NCBI RefSeq assembly: GCF_013299165.1
Contig: NZ_JAAFKD010000009.1
Location: 124,001 to 188,000 of the forward strand
Direction: 5' to 3'
Source: Microcoleus sp. bin38.metabat.b11b12b14.051
GTDB lineage: Bacteria > Cyanobacteriota > Cyanobacteriia > Cyanobacteriales > Microcoleaceae
Length of the DNA: 64,000 nucleotides
Shown here: positions 18,286-27,652 of the stretch, one piece after another
How the letters are laid out: each line of letters begins with the position of its first letter
Numbering within the stretch: position 1 is the stretch's first letter
The notes under the pieces: model-generated
What the model saw: only the letters and a program-made list of their open reading frames with translations
Told to the model about the DNA's origin: nothing
Databases searched by the model: none
Translations under genes and position numbers: made by a program

Positions 18286-18861
18286 TCAATTCTCGCCGAT
18301 CGCAATTTTGAAAGCCGGTCTTTCCGAGATCCGCTTCATATAATCTAAAACAGCCGGATAAGCACTGAGGTCTAGTTGTAGCATCATCGGAATGTAGATC
18401 AACATTGAGCCGACTGCTGCATCGGCGACACCGAACTCATCGCCCATTAAAAACGCCTGTTTCTCGAAGATGCGATTTAACGGTTCTAACATTTTCGGAG
18501 TTTCGCGTTCGCGGCTGGCTTCAACAAATACTCCAGGGCCGAGGGTGGCGTTAGCAAAAATGACCCACTGCACGATTTCGGCTTGTTTTTCCACAGTGTC
18601 CGGCATTTTACCATATTTTTGAGCTAAATACAGCAAAATTGCCCCGGATTCCCAAAGTTTAAAATCTCCGTCCACAATAGCCGGTACTTTGCCGATCGGG
18701 TTAATTTCGAGAAACTCAGGCTGTAAGTGTTCCGCTGCTTGCATATCCAGCAGGACAAATTCGTAAGGAACCCCTATTTCTTCGAGATACCACTTGACAA
18801 TTGAGGCCCTGCTGCGAGCTCCGCCGTAAAGTTTGAGCACTGAATTTTTATCCTTTAACAC
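18286..18861 (-). CDS. Glutathione S-transferase family protein
   Basis: A 191-residue soluble protein with an N-terminal thioredoxin-like domain (LKLYGGARSRASIVKWYLEEIGVPYEFV), the conserved cis-Pro and Glu-Ser glutathione contacts (GKVPAIVDGDFKLWESGAILLYLAQKYG), and a helical C-terminal domain containing the N-capping box (GDEFGVADAAVGSML). The Ser in GARSRAS is the probable catalytic residue. Substrate unknown. Confidence 0.9.
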   Translation of the reverse strand: MLKDKNSVLKLYGGARSRASIVKWYLEEIGVPYEFVLLDMQAAEHLQPEFLEINPIGKVPAIVDGDFKLWESGAILLYLAQKYGKMPDTVEKQAEIVQWVIFANATLGPGVFVEASRERETPKMLEPLNRIFEKQAFLMGDEFGVADAAVGSMLIYIPMMLQLDLSAYPAVLDYMKRISERPAFKIAIGEN

Positions 18862-19362
18862 AATATTGCTGTTATAGCATTTTTGGTCAGTTGACAGTTG
18901 TTATATCATGTCCGGTGGATTGACCACAATAAGATTGGTTTGTAGTGCGGACTTTAGTCCGCAGCATTATGCGGACTGAAGTCCGCACTACGAACCTTTT
19001 TTGTTATGCTAATCGGCAGCATTATGCGGACTGAAGTCCGCACTACGAACCTTTTTTGTTATGCTAATCGACCGGACATGATATTAGTTGGCAGTTGGCA
19101 GTTGATAGTTGACTGTTGATAGTTGACTGTTGACAGCTCGATCGCTTGCTCAGAGAAGGGTTTACAGAATTGGAAGGAAGAAGAAAGAGAGAAGAGGCAA
19201 GTTCGACTTCCGTTGCAGTGTATGGGATTTAATGGATAGATGTTAATGGAAAAAGTCATAATTCTGAAGTAAATCTGAGGTAAAAATGAAGATTAATGAC
19301 TAATTACCGATTACCAATGACAACTGCCAACTGTCAACTGTCAACTGTCAACTGTCAACTGA
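18862..19362. other. Intergenic with an inverted-repeat element and heptamers
   Basis: Holds the element 18903-19084, then GTTGACA/GTTGATA-type heptamers (about 19086-19135) and CAACTGT heptamers (19323-19360). A minus-strand frame at 19059-19259 overlaps these repeats and is not supported. Confidence 0.6.
18903..19084. repeat. Inverted-repeat element carrying GTCCGC hairpins
   Basis: ATATCATGTCCGGT at 18903 is matched by ACCGGACATGATAT at 19071-19084. The interior has 'GCGGACTGAAGTCCGC...ACGAACCTTTTTTGTTATGCTAATCG' in two direct copies about 60 bp apart (not shown in full) plus one variant copy. Confidence 0.75.
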
Positions 19363-19944
19363 CTAATGACCAATGACTAATGACACTTCTGTCAAGTGCA
19401 GAAACAAGATTCTGCTGCCAATAAAAATCAAAATCGCTCCACCCAAAATTTCAATTTTATTAGCAAACAAATTCCCGCACTTATGACCGATAAACACGCC
19501 CGCAAAGGCTAAAAAGAAAGTAATAAATCCGATCGCAGTTACCGCCGGAGCGATCGCATCTTTCAGGACAGCAAATCCGATGCCAACAGCCAGGGCATCG
19601 ATGCTCGTCGCCACCGAGAGCGTTATCAAAGTCCCCGTATCTAAGGGATTGAACTTTTTCTTGCATTCTTCGCCTTGCAGCGACTCGTAAATCATTCTAC
19701 CGCCAATGAAGCTCAACAGCCCGAAAGCGATCCAATGGTCGATCGGTGTAATCCAAGAACTAAAACTGAGACCAATCAACCATCCAATGACTGGCATCAA
19801 AGCTTGAAAGCCACCGAAAAATAAGGCAATTTTTAAAGCTTTATTGACCTTCATATGTTTGATAGCTAAACCGCTAGAAACAGCAACTGCAAAAGCATCT
19901 GCTGCTAATCCCAAGGAAAGAAAGATGGTAGTGCCTGCATCCAT
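19363..19944 (-). CDS. mntP: Putative manganese efflux pump MntP
   Basis: A 193-residue six-segment membrane protein of the MntP (DUF204) family, which exports Mn2+. The two pseudo-symmetric halves each carry the key acidic motif: SLGLAADAFAVAVSSGL near the N-terminus and TSIDALAVGIGFA in the middle. Cyanobacteria need much manganese for photosystem II, so export control is plausible. No yybP-ykoY riboswitch was recognised upstream; a small palindrome (19992-20007) lies about 50 bp before the start. Confidence 0.85.
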   Translation of the reverse strand: MDAGTTIFLSLGLAADAFAVAVSSGLAIKHMKVNKALKIALFFGGFQALMPVIGWLIGLSFSSWITPIDHWIAFGLLSFIGGRMIYESLQGEECKKKFNPLDTGTLITLSVATSIDALAVGIGFAVLKDAIAPAVTAIGFITFFLAFAGVFIGHKCGNLFANKIEILGGAILIFIGSRILFLHLTEVSLVIGH

Positions 19945-19991
19945 TTTTGTTAATTTTGAGGTGTTATAACTAAAATATTCTCATCGACTGC

Positions 19992-20007
19992 TTTAGTTTA
20001 CACTAAA
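19992..20007. promoter_or_regulatory. Palindrome upstream of mntP
   Basis: TTTAGT-TTAC-ACTAAA, a 6-bp inverted repeat with a 4-bp centre, located in the mntP upstream region. It could be an operator; no regulator can be assigned. Confidence 0.25.
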
Positions 20008-20137
20008 CTCTAGTAAAACACTAATTTTTCATAATTCATTCATTTTTAACTCACATTCTTTTCACGATTGAGTGTTGAAAAATGCGGGGATGACCTGTAT
20101 TATATGAAAGAGTATTTATCAAGTAGCAGAATTCAGG

Positions 20138-20737
20138 ATGCCGCCATCTCGACCTTACCAGCCATTGCTGCTCAGATTATTGCACGGGGCTAACGCTGCG
20201 ATCGCCGTGTTATCAATTTTGAGCGCATTTTTGGTTTACAACACCTATGACGGGCGGTTCGGCAAAGTACCCGTGCCTCGGATTGCAGATATTATCGGCA
20301 TTCACGGAACTTTCGGTAAGCTGTTAATTTTAGGAGTCATGCCAGCTTTTGCATTGTACAGTTTCCACCCAGGGCAAAAACGCTTGGTGCAAGCGGATTC
20401 TTTTAGCCAATTAGGGCAGTTGGGAAAACCGATTTGGTGGTACAGTTTGCACCGAATTGTGAATACTTTAATGTTGTTGGCGCTGACTTTTGCGATCGCC
20501 TCTGGGAGTATGGTTAAGGAAGAATGGCTGCCGACTGCGGATTTGACGCAGGTTTGGTATTATTTGCACCTCTGCGGTTGGGTGGTATTGGTGTTTTGTC
20601 TGCTGATGCACTTGTTGATGAGCGCAAAGGTGGGGGGTTTACCGCTAATGTTGTCAATGTTTGATGCTGCGTACCGCCAGGAAGATTCGCCGGCTGCTTG
20701 GTGGCGGAAAATTCGCTCTTTTGTCGATCGCTCTTAA
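20138..20737 (+). CDS. Cytochrome b561/Ni-hydrogenase-type b cytochrome
   Basis: A 199-residue membrane protein with about four hydrophobic segments and well-placed histidines for two b haems: LLHGANA (~13), GIHGTFGK (~52), YSLHRIVN (~108), YYLHLCGW (~146) and LLMHLLM (~158). It matches cytochrome b/b6-domain membrane proteins of the bacterial b561 type. Probably a quinone- or membrane-linked electron carrier; partner unknown. A 29-codon membrane peptide follows immediately. Confidence 0.8.
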   Translation: MPPSRPYQPLLLRLLHGANAAIAVLSILSAFLVYNTYDGRFGKVPVPRIADIIGIHGTFGKLLILGVMPAFALYSFHPGQKRLVQADSFSQLGQLGKPIWWYSLHRIVNTLMLLALTFAIASGSMVKEEWLPTADLTQVWYYLHLCGWVVLVFCLLMHLLMSAKVGGLPLMLSMFDAAYRQEDSPAAWWRKIRSFVDRS

Positions 20738-20744
20738 TTTAAAA

Positions 20745-20834
20745 ATGCACAAAAATCTCCTATTAATAGTTGCAGAAATTTTGGTAATCGGAGGCTGGTT
20801 GTTTGCTTTACTCGCACCTTTACTATTTCCCTAA
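20745..20834 (+). CDS. Possible 29-residue membrane peptide
   Basis: ATG at 20745, 7 bp after the cytochrome stop, encodes MHKNLLLIVAEILVIGGW then LFALLAPLLFP and TAA: a polar start followed by a single hydrophobic helix. Position and composition suggest a small subunit or leader-like peptide co-expressed with the cytochrome. No strong ribosome binding site is seen. Confidence 0.35.
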   Translation: MHKNLLLIVAEILVIGGWLFALLAPLLFP

Positions 20835-20857
20835 ATATACAATTCGGCGAAGATTGT

Positions 20858-23269
20858 TCAAATGATCGGCAATTCTACTATAAACTCAGCACCTGCTCCC
20901 GTTTGAGATTTAATTTGAGATTGCACGGGTGATTCAACTCTCAGGCTACCACCGTGCAATTCTACAATAATTTTATAGCAAACCAACAATCCCAATCCTG
21001 TAAAATCTTTCAAGTGTTTATTCTCGTAAAACGGCTCGGATATTTTTTGTTGAATTTCCGACGGAATTCTGGAGCCGTTGTGGGCGATTGAGACGGCAAT
21101 AAACCTGCTTGTTGAATGCTCGACAATATTTGTTTTGATTGTAATAGTTCGATCTAACTTGTCAATTTTATTAACAGAATCAATTGCTTTGCTGAGGATA
21201 TTGGCGAAGACTTGACTCAGTTGACCCGGATAACACAAAATTGGCGGGAGGTTGCTGTACTCTTTGACTACTAATATGTTTGGATTTAGCTTGTGAGCGA
21301 GCAATACCAGAATATTGTCGATGTTTTCGTGAAGGTTGGCGCGTTCTTTGTTGGCTTTCTCTGGGAGTGAAATGTTTCGCAAAGCTAGGACTATGTGGCG
21401 AATGCGATCGGTACTTATTTTTAAAGAGTTGACAATTTGCGGTAAGTCTTTGCTAATAAAATCCAGATCTAATGTCTCTATTTTTTTGGCAATTACTGGC
21501 ACTGGTTCGGGATATTTTTCGCGGTACAGGCTAATTATATCGAGCAAATATTTGAGAGAATCATTGACATGAATCAAGCTGCCGTACATAAAGTTAATTG
21601 GGTTGTTAATTTCCTGAGAAATTCCGGCAGCAAGCTGACCAACAGTGATCATTTTTTCGCTTTTTACTAAATGCTCTTCGGTTCTTCTAAGTTTGGCTAA
21701 TAGTTCTTCTATAAGTTTGAGTTCTTGTTGAATTTGTCCCTGGAGTTGGGATTGAGAAATTGCGATCGCCAGCGAGTCTGCAATTGTTTCCAAAATTTCC
21801 ACTTCGTCAGCAGTCGCAAACTGTCTGTTTGCACAGGCGAACAGATATCCCAGCCGATGAGTGTGAGTGAGCACGGGTACTGCTGCGTAGCGGTTGTTTG
21901 TAAGTTGGAGCTCTGTCACACCCTCAGATGCTGGGCGATACTTGTCGGGGGCGCAAATTCGATCTAGCAGTATGGTTTCGCATCGCCCCAGCCGTGCTGC
22001 TAAATCTCCCGAGGGCCCTCCTCTCGCCCCGAAGATTCCCAAACGCCCGGGTAAGCCTTCCCGACAATATTCCCAGCAAAATTCTACAGTATCTAGTCGG
22101 GGGTCGTACCAGCCGAAAATTGCTCGATCGAGGTGTAGCAAAGTACCGAGTTCTTCTACTGTTGTTTCGAGGATGCGATCGAGGTGCAAGCAAGCGCGAA
22201 TCCGGCCCGTCAAGCGGTGGAGAAGGGCTTCTGTGCGAGTGCGGCTACGATTTACGGCCCACAACTTCAGGGCCGCCATTGCAGCCACCGTAGCTGCGGC
22301 GAATAGTCCGGTGGCTGCTGCTGCTAATATGTTTAAGGGAAGCAGTTCTTTTTCAATATTTTCGCTGGGAATTACGAGGGCGATCGACCATTCTGCTTGT
22401 TCTAAAGGAAGATAGGCGACATAAACTTTGGCGTCGTTGATTTGAGTTAGTACAATCCCGGTTTTTTGATAAACCATCTCCCGGGCTACATTTGCCAAAT
22501 TAGTATCTGCGGACTCTAACAAACTGGGAGCTGGCTTGTCGATATTTCCCATTAACCGAGCGTCGGGATGGACAATCGGCACTCCTTGAGAATTGATCGC
22601 AAAAGCGTAAGTTCCGGCGCCGTATTCTAGATTTCCTATTACTTTGGTAATCTTCTCTATGCTAATGACGCCGTTCATTACTCCGATCGGCTTTTTGGGT
22701 GTTCGAGCTAGAGAATTTGCCGAATTTGACCACACCGGAGCCGAAATCGGTACGATGCTTTGTTTTTTGAGCGTGCGGGAAACGGTAGGATCTGAAACAT
22801 AAACTTCCCCAGCCATTGCTTTTTTGAAATGTTGGCGATCGCTGACATTAATTAAGGCTCTACCGACTTTGGTAGTGAAATAAGAGCCATCGGGTTCAAT
22901 TAATGCCAAATGCACGAATTCTTGCAGTCGATTTACTTCTGATTTTAAATAAGGGCTAGCAACCGACCAATTCATGGTACGCACCCCAGGAGTGTTGGCG
23001 AGGGTTTCGAGCTCAGCCTTTCTCGTACCGAGCCACCGATCGATATTGTTGCGGCGCTCCTTCACTTCTAATAAAGCATTTCGCTCTAAATTGTCGATCG
23101 TCAAGCGCCGAACCTTTTGATAGCCGATACAAGCAGCGATGCTAGCTACCAAGATGGTTGCGCCCAAAATCAACACCCCAATTTGGTAGCTCAGATGGTA
23201 TGCGCCGTTAAATCCCGCTGGTAATATTCTAGTTAATTTCCGCCACTTCACTTTCGCAAAGCTTCCCAT
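20858..23269 (-). CDS. Histidine-kinase-like sensor with degenerate catalytic motifs
   Basis: An 803-residue membrane protein. Order: membrane segment (~28-48), extracellular Cache-type sensor (~50-310), membrane segment (~312-335), GAF domain (~360-510), coiled coil, HisKA-like segment, HATPase-like domain. The H-box reads AAGISQEINNP with Gln-552 where the phospho-accepting His normally stands. The N-box reads NILSKAID (Lys-694 for the second Asn), and the D-box reads AHNGSRIP with His-730 for the ATP-coordinating Asp and Gly replaced. The frame is fully open, so it seems to be kept as a pseudo-kinase that may sense a ligand and work through a partner kinase (inference). Confidence 0.85.
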   Translation of the reverse strand: MGSFAKVKWRKLTRILPAGFNGAYHLSYQIGVLILGATILVASIAACIGYQKVRRLTIDNLERNALLEVKERRNNIDRWLGTRKAELETLANTPGVRTMNWSVASPYLKSEVNRLQEFVHLALIEPDGSYFTTKVGRALINVSDRQHFKKAMAGEVYVSDPTVSRTLKKQSIVPISAPVWSNSANSLARTPKKPIGVMNGVISIEKITKVIGNLEYGAGTYAFAINSQGVPIVHPDARLMGNIDKPAPSLLESADTNLANVAREMVYQKTGIVLTQINDAKVYVAYLPLEQAEWSIALVIPSENIEKELLPLNILAAAATGLFAAATVAAMAALKLWAVNRSRTRTEALLHRLTGRIRACLHLDRILETTVEELGTLLHLDRAIFGWYDPRLDTVEFCWEYCREGLPGRLGIFGARGGPSGDLAARLGRCETILLDRICAPDKYRPASEGVTELQLTNNRYAAVPVLTHTHRLGYLFACANRQFATADEVEILETIADSLAIAISQSQLQGQIQQELKLIEELLAKLRRTEEHLVKSEKMITVGQLAAGISQEINNPINFMYGSLIHVNDSLKYLLDIISLYREKYPEPVPVIAKKIETLDLDFISKDLPQIVNSLKISTDRIRHIVLALRNISLPEKANKERANLHENIDNILVLLAHKLNPNILVVKEYSNLPPILCYPGQLSQVFANILSKAIDSVNKIDKLDRTITIKTNIVEHSTSRFIAVSIAHNGSRIPSEIQQKISEPFYENKHLKDFTGLGLLVCYKIIVELHGGSLRVESPVQSQIKSQTGAGAEFIVELPII

Positions 23270-23851
23270 GGTTTGACCAATTTGTGAGATTAAAATTCTC
23301 CGTTCACCTGCGATGCACTCGCCACCTGCCAGCAGTCAAAAACTACTAACATTCTATAGTTGCAGGGATTTTTGAATTTTTCCCGCGTGCTGCCGGCTCA
23401 CTCCGTTAAACTGGAATCATACTCTACCATGTTTTTTATAAAATTCAAATATATTATCAACAATATAAGAGTTGTGCTAAGAGTGGTTAATCATGTATGT
23501 AAATTAGGTAACGTACTGGTGGCGCACCCTAGGTGAGGATCTGCGGCTCGGTCAACAGAATTTTTTTTGTTTGAATGGGAGCTAGCAAGAGTACAGCTTG
23601 AGATTTTAGATTAAAGAATTGGGAAATTGAGAGAGCGAGCTGAATCCTTTTTGCTTGTTTCTAAATCCTGCTGCAAAGCTGAAATTTATTGAGCGATACA
23701 ATATTGTGGTTGATGGCGATGGAAATGTGAAAGTTTCGATTTACGATCGAGAATCTGAGAATTTTGGCCTTGACGCTTGGGAGTAAAGCTGGATTTGGCA
23801 CTAGGATATCTGCCAACTATATGTTGTATAAAAAAAAGCTGGGTTTTGAAA
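23270..23851. other. Intergenic with a possible gene remnant
   Basis: A short open stretch ending TAA at 23784-23786 reads ...RYNIVVDGDGNVKVSIYDRE then SENFGLDAWE. It looks like the end of a real protein but has no start, so it may be a remnant. Nothing else is recognised. Confidence 0.3.
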
Positions 23852-25999
23852 TTAAACTACTCGATAAACAAAACTTAAAGTTGCCCAAACACGCACATCC
23901 AAAGCCAAATCGTCCGTCGATATCCCCACTTTCTGCACGCCCGGTATGCTAGCAGCGTGCAAATCTTCCAACACTGCCCGCGCTACATTTAAAGGATTCA
24001 ACAGCACTAGGGGCAGGGCTTCCCTGGTTTGCTGCAATTCCACGGCCGCCAGAGTTCGATCGAACTGTGTCTCGCTAAATATTATTCTGGTTGTCATCAG
24101 TCCGTTTGCCCCAAAGACCTGCCACCCCAAAGCCCCAGCCGTCGGCACACTCAAATTCTCGCCCGGGGCGATCGCCCCCGACTTACCCGGTACCGGGTCT
24201 TTGCCCTCAGCGCCTAGCACTGACAACCGTCCGGCGCTGTCGCAGCAGAACACCGCAAAATAAACCGGGCGATCGCTGTCGTTATACAACCTGTATTGAA
24301 CGCGGCTGCCGTTTTTTACACTTAATATATCAAATTGGGTCGATTTATCGCTTTCTCCGTTGAGAGGTTCGAGGCGGTAATCACCGCCAGCCCGCACCGG
24401 CTCCCGCTGCGCCACCACCCGGGCTTGCGGCGCCAGAGTTGCCAGCACCGCCCGCACCTTCAGGCGCGAAGACGCTTCATTAGCCGTGAGTCCCAGCAAC
24501 TTCGCCGCCAGCAGCGCCTTCAACTGCGGGGTTAACCGCTGCACCGCCACCTTGACAGCTTCCCCGCCGTCGCCCTGAGTATCGGGAATCAGTATTTGAC
24601 CCAAGGAAAACAAACCGTAGCGGCCTTGATACAAAGCAGGGTCATAAGCAGCAGAAGCAGTTATCGTTTCCGGGATTCTGCCGAACCGACAGTCGGCCGG
24701 TTGCTCGCTCCCTACTGCTGCTGAAACTTGCGACAAAGTTGCGAAGGCGCTGGTGGCGTCCACCCGCTCGATGCGTTCCAAACCCGAATCTAAAGCTACT
24801 GTCAAACCGATGTTTCGCGGCAATACCCGAATTTCTTCCCTCACCAGTTCGCCGGCTGTTAGTTCCCCGTCTAAAACTTGCGCTTTCGCAGACAGGCCCG
24901 TGCGTCCCCGCAGCAACAGCTTGGCGCCTTCGGAGGACTCCACAGCAAACACAGATCCCGCTGCTGACTCCAAAACCCCGGGCGACAACCCGCCCAGCCA
25001 CAACTGCACAGTTTTGCCGCCGTCTTCTACCGCTGTCACGGCGCCGTCAGCAGCAGGGGAATTTAACATTAAACTTCTGGCAAAATTCACAGCCTCTCCG
25101 GCGGTTGTGAAATCGTCGTGGCGAATTTGCGGCTGCTGCGGTAAGCCACCCATTTGCTCGACTTGACCGGCGGCGCGGCTCACACAGATGCTGAAGCTGC
25201 TGGCGGGAGTTGCCCGCCACAGGGTTTGGGTGAGGGCGTAGGTAAACAAGCCTGCGCTAAATCCGTTCCACTCTTGTTCGGCGGCGAGTTGCGAAGGAGC
25301 AGCAGCGGCAAGTAAGGTGGCGGGAGAACGCAGGTTAGGTCGGGATTTGATACCTGCTGCGAACGTTAGTTCTGCTAGGGCTGGCTGCCCGATGGTGGGA
25401 CGAGGACGGGAGCGAATGCGAAAGTTGCCGTTTTTGGGGAAACCCGGATAGGAGTAGCTGGTGTCGAGGATGGCGATCGCATTTTCTGTGGCGAGCGATC
25501 GCACCAACAGCAGCAGAGTCTCCTCTAAAATATCGTTTACCGATCGGTTTTCTAACAGCGGCAAAACATCATCCGCCGGCACCAAACTGTTTTGCATTTT
25601 GCCATCAGAGTCGATCGAACCGACTCGGCTACCGCAGCCGCTAAAGTGAAAAACCACCACATCACCGGGTTTTGCTTGTTCGCTCAAATGAGTAACAAAA
25701 GCCGTCTCGATATTTTCCCTAGTAGCTTGAGCGTCAGTCAAAGTTAGGATGTCCGACGGCACAAATCCAAACCGATAAATCAGGAGTTCCCGCTGCAATT
25801 CCACATCGGTGACGCAGCCGTGCAGCGGCGAGTCTGGATATTTGTCAACGCCAACCAACAAAGCCAATTTCCGGGTTCCCGGCCCCGCCAAAGCTTGAAG
25901 GTAGCGCGAACCCAACTGCCGCCAACCCGCCTCGCTCATGCCGAGCGTCGCCAGCACCAGGCCAGCTTGCTGCAAAAATTCCCGCCGCTTCAGTCCCAT
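23852..25999 (-). CDS. Caspase-like (peptidase C14) protein lacking the catalytic dyad
   Basis: A 715-residue protein. The N-terminus has a twin-arginine-like signal (LKRREFLQQAGLVLATLG), suggesting Tat export. Residues ~43-290 are a caspase-fold p20 domain (LALLVGVDKYPDSPLHGCVTDVELQ). The catalytic His position is Cys-122 (FHFSGCGSR instead of SGHG) and the catalytic Cys position is Ser-181 (ILDTSYS instead of DxCxSG). The C-terminal ~350 residues contain a DUF4384-like segment (YRLYNDSDRPVYFAVFCCDS). Substituted orthocaspases are known in cyanobacteria; classical cysteine protease activity is not expected. Confidence 0.85.
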   Translation of the reverse strand: MGLKRREFLQQAGLVLATLGMSEAGWRQLGSRYLQALAGPGTRKLALLVGVDKYPDSPLHGCVTDVELQRELLIYRFGFVPSDILTLTDAQATRENIETAFVTHLSEQAKPGDVVVFHFSGCGSRVGSIDSDGKMQNSLVPADDVLPLLENRSVNDILEETLLLLVRSLATENAIAILDTSYSYPGFPKNGNFRIRSRPRPTIGQPALAELTFAAGIKSRPNLRSPATLLAAAAPSQLAAEQEWNGFSAGLFTYALTQTLWRATPASSFSICVSRAAGQVEQMGGLPQQPQIRHDDFTTAGEAVNFARSLMLNSPAADGAVTAVEDGGKTVQLWLGGLSPGVLESAAGSVFAVESSEGAKLLLRGRTGLSAKAQVLDGELTAGELVREEIRVLPRNIGLTVALDSGLERIERVDATSAFATLSQVSAAVGSEQPADCRFGRIPETITASAAYDPALYQGRYGLFSLGQILIPDTQGDGGEAVKVAVQRLTPQLKALLAAKLLGLTANEASSRLKVRAVLATLAPQARVVAQREPVRAGGDYRLEPLNGESDKSTQFDILSVKNGSRVQYRLYNDSDRPVYFAVFCCDSAGRLSVLGAEGKDPVPGKSGAIAPGENLSVPTAGALGWQVFGANGLMTTRIIFSETQFDRTLAAVELQQTREALPLVLLNPLNVARAVLEDLHAASIPGVQKVGISTDDLALDVRVWATLSFVYRVV

Positions 26000-26322
26000 T
26001 TTTAAATAGCTTTGGATTTTCCGTTTTAAATTTTAAGTTAAATTCCCCAATCTTTTTCGACGATCTAATTAGATTGTGAGGATTTAGTATTAAGACAATT
26101 GTTACCAAAGCACAGGGGATTTAAGCCCCCACTTTTAGGTGGATTGTTTTTAGGCAGGGGCTTAAATACCCTGCCTAAAAACTTCACTGTCAACTGTCAA
26201 CTGTCAACTGTCAACTGTTAATTTGTAACTTTTGAGTTTTAAATTGAAATTTTCAACTTAAAACTCAAAAATCAACATTCAAAACTATTGAGAATACCGC
26301 CAACAGCAGCAAATTTCAAGAC
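26000..26322. other. Intergenic with hairpin and heptamers
   Basis: At about 26112-26174 AGGGGATTTAAGCCCCC is inverted as GGGGCTTAAATACCC. CAACTGT heptamers follow at about 26188-26217. No gene is seen. Confidence 0.6.
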
Positions 26323-27504
26323 TTAAATCTCGTAACTAAAAATATTCATAGCCTTGGCCAATTCCGCGGCGACTTCCGGGCGAGAAAACTGCGGCGGTGG
26401 CAATTTTCCAGCGCGCAGCATTTCGCGAACTTTGGTTCCCGACAAGTGCACCCGCTGTTCTGGAGTGCTGGGACTTGTTTTTGTTGTAGCCATTTGTTCC
26501 GTCAGCTTGCAATAGAAAGCGTGCTCGAATTTCATCGGCACAATTCCCAATTCTCCCGGTTCAAATTCCTCAAAAATGTATTGAGCATCATAAGTGCCGT
26601 AATAATCGCCAACTCCAGCGTGATCGCGCCCCACAATAAAGTGAGTGCAGCCGTAGTTTTTGCGGATTAAAGCGTGAAAAATTGCTTCTCTGGGCCCGGC
26701 GTAGCGCATCGCCGCCGGATTGATTGCCAAAATTACGCGATCTTTTGGATAGTATTTTTCTAGGAGAATTTCGTAGCAGCGCATCCGCACGTCAGCGGGG
26801 ATGTCGTCATCTTTAGTTGTCCCCACTAGCGGGTGCAGGAACAAACCGTCTACTGTTTCTAAGGCACATTTTTGGATGTATTCGTGCGCCCGGTGAATGG
26901 GGTTTCTGGTTTGGAAACCGACAATGGTTTTCCATCCCTTTTCTTTGAACAATATTCTCGACTTCGCCGGGTCAATTTGGTATTGAGGAAACCGGATATC
27001 TAGTTCGCGTTCCAGCAGCCACACCTCGCCTGCGAGGTTAACCGGCCCGGATTTGTCTACTACTTGGACGCCGGGGTGTTTGAGATCGTCGGTGCGGTAG
27101 ACGTTGATTGCTTCTTCTTCTTTGCTGTAGCGATATTTTTCTGCGAGTTCCAGTACGCCGGCAAATTCGCCATTCGGTGAGTCGAGGCGCACTCTTGTAC
27201 CTTCGGTGAGGGTGTCGGCGACTGCTTCGCTGACGGAAAGAGTGATGGGAATTGACCAAGGGAGACCGTTGGAAAGGCGCATTTCTTTGACGACCGATCG
27301 ATAATCAGCTTCGATCATGAACCCTTTGAGGGGACTGAAGGCGCCGATCGCGATCATTTGCAAGTCCGAGAGCGATCGTTCCGAAAGCTGGACTCGCGGC
27401 AAAACTTCTGCTTGGTCAAAAAATTCTTGTCTTTGGTCTAGTGTGGCAATGCGGTTGACCAGGATGCCGCCGTGAGGCGCAATGCGGTCTGGATGCTGGC
27501 TCAT
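26323..27504 (-). CDS. sat: Sulfate adenylyltransferase (ATP sulfurylase)
   Basis: A 393-residue enzyme forming APS from ATP and sulfate, the first step of assimilatory sulfate reduction. Seen: the HxxH nucleotide-binding motif in [15 protein letters not shown], and the second signature [17 protein letters not shown]; the C-terminus carries [13 protein letters not shown]. It is the short single-domain form without an APS kinase domain. The start [13 protein letters not shown] is usual for the cyanobacterial enzyme. Confidence 0.96.
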   Translation of the reverse strand: MSQHPDRIAPHGGILVNRIATLDQRQEFFDQAEVLPRVQLSERSLSDLQMIAIGAFSPLKGFMIEADYRSVVKEMRLSNGLPWSIPITLSVSEAVADTLTEGTRVRLDSPNGEFAGVLELAEKYRYSKEEEAINVYRTDDLKHPGVQVVDKSGPVNLAGEVWLLERELDIRFPQYQIDPAKSRILFKEKGWKTIVGFQTRNPIHRAHEYIQKCALETVDGLFLHPLVGTTKDDDIPADVRMRCYEILLEKYYPKDRVILAINPAAMRYAGPREAIFHALIRKNYGCTHFIVGRDHAGVGDYYGTYDAQYIFEEFEPGELGIVPMKFEHAFYCKLTEQMATTKTSPSTPEQRVHLSGTKVREMLRAGKLPPPQFSRPEVAAELAKAMNIFSYEI

Positions 27505-27652
27505 GTCGATTTGAGGTTTTAGATTTAAGATGTTGGGCTTTAGCTGCCAGAGTATATCCTACCAAGGTATTGTTACAATTAATTAATTTTTTTAGTAAAC
27601 TCGAACACACACCATACCTTATATTTATAAACTACGATTTAGTGGGTCAGCC

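Noticed and set aside
19059-19259. 66-codon frame upstream of the GST
   Set aside because: Composed mostly of repeat ends and heptamers; no recognisable protein features.
19945-20137. Possible yybP-ykoY manganese riboswitch before mntP
   Set aside because: The conserved purine-rich loops were not seen; only a short palindrome was recorded.
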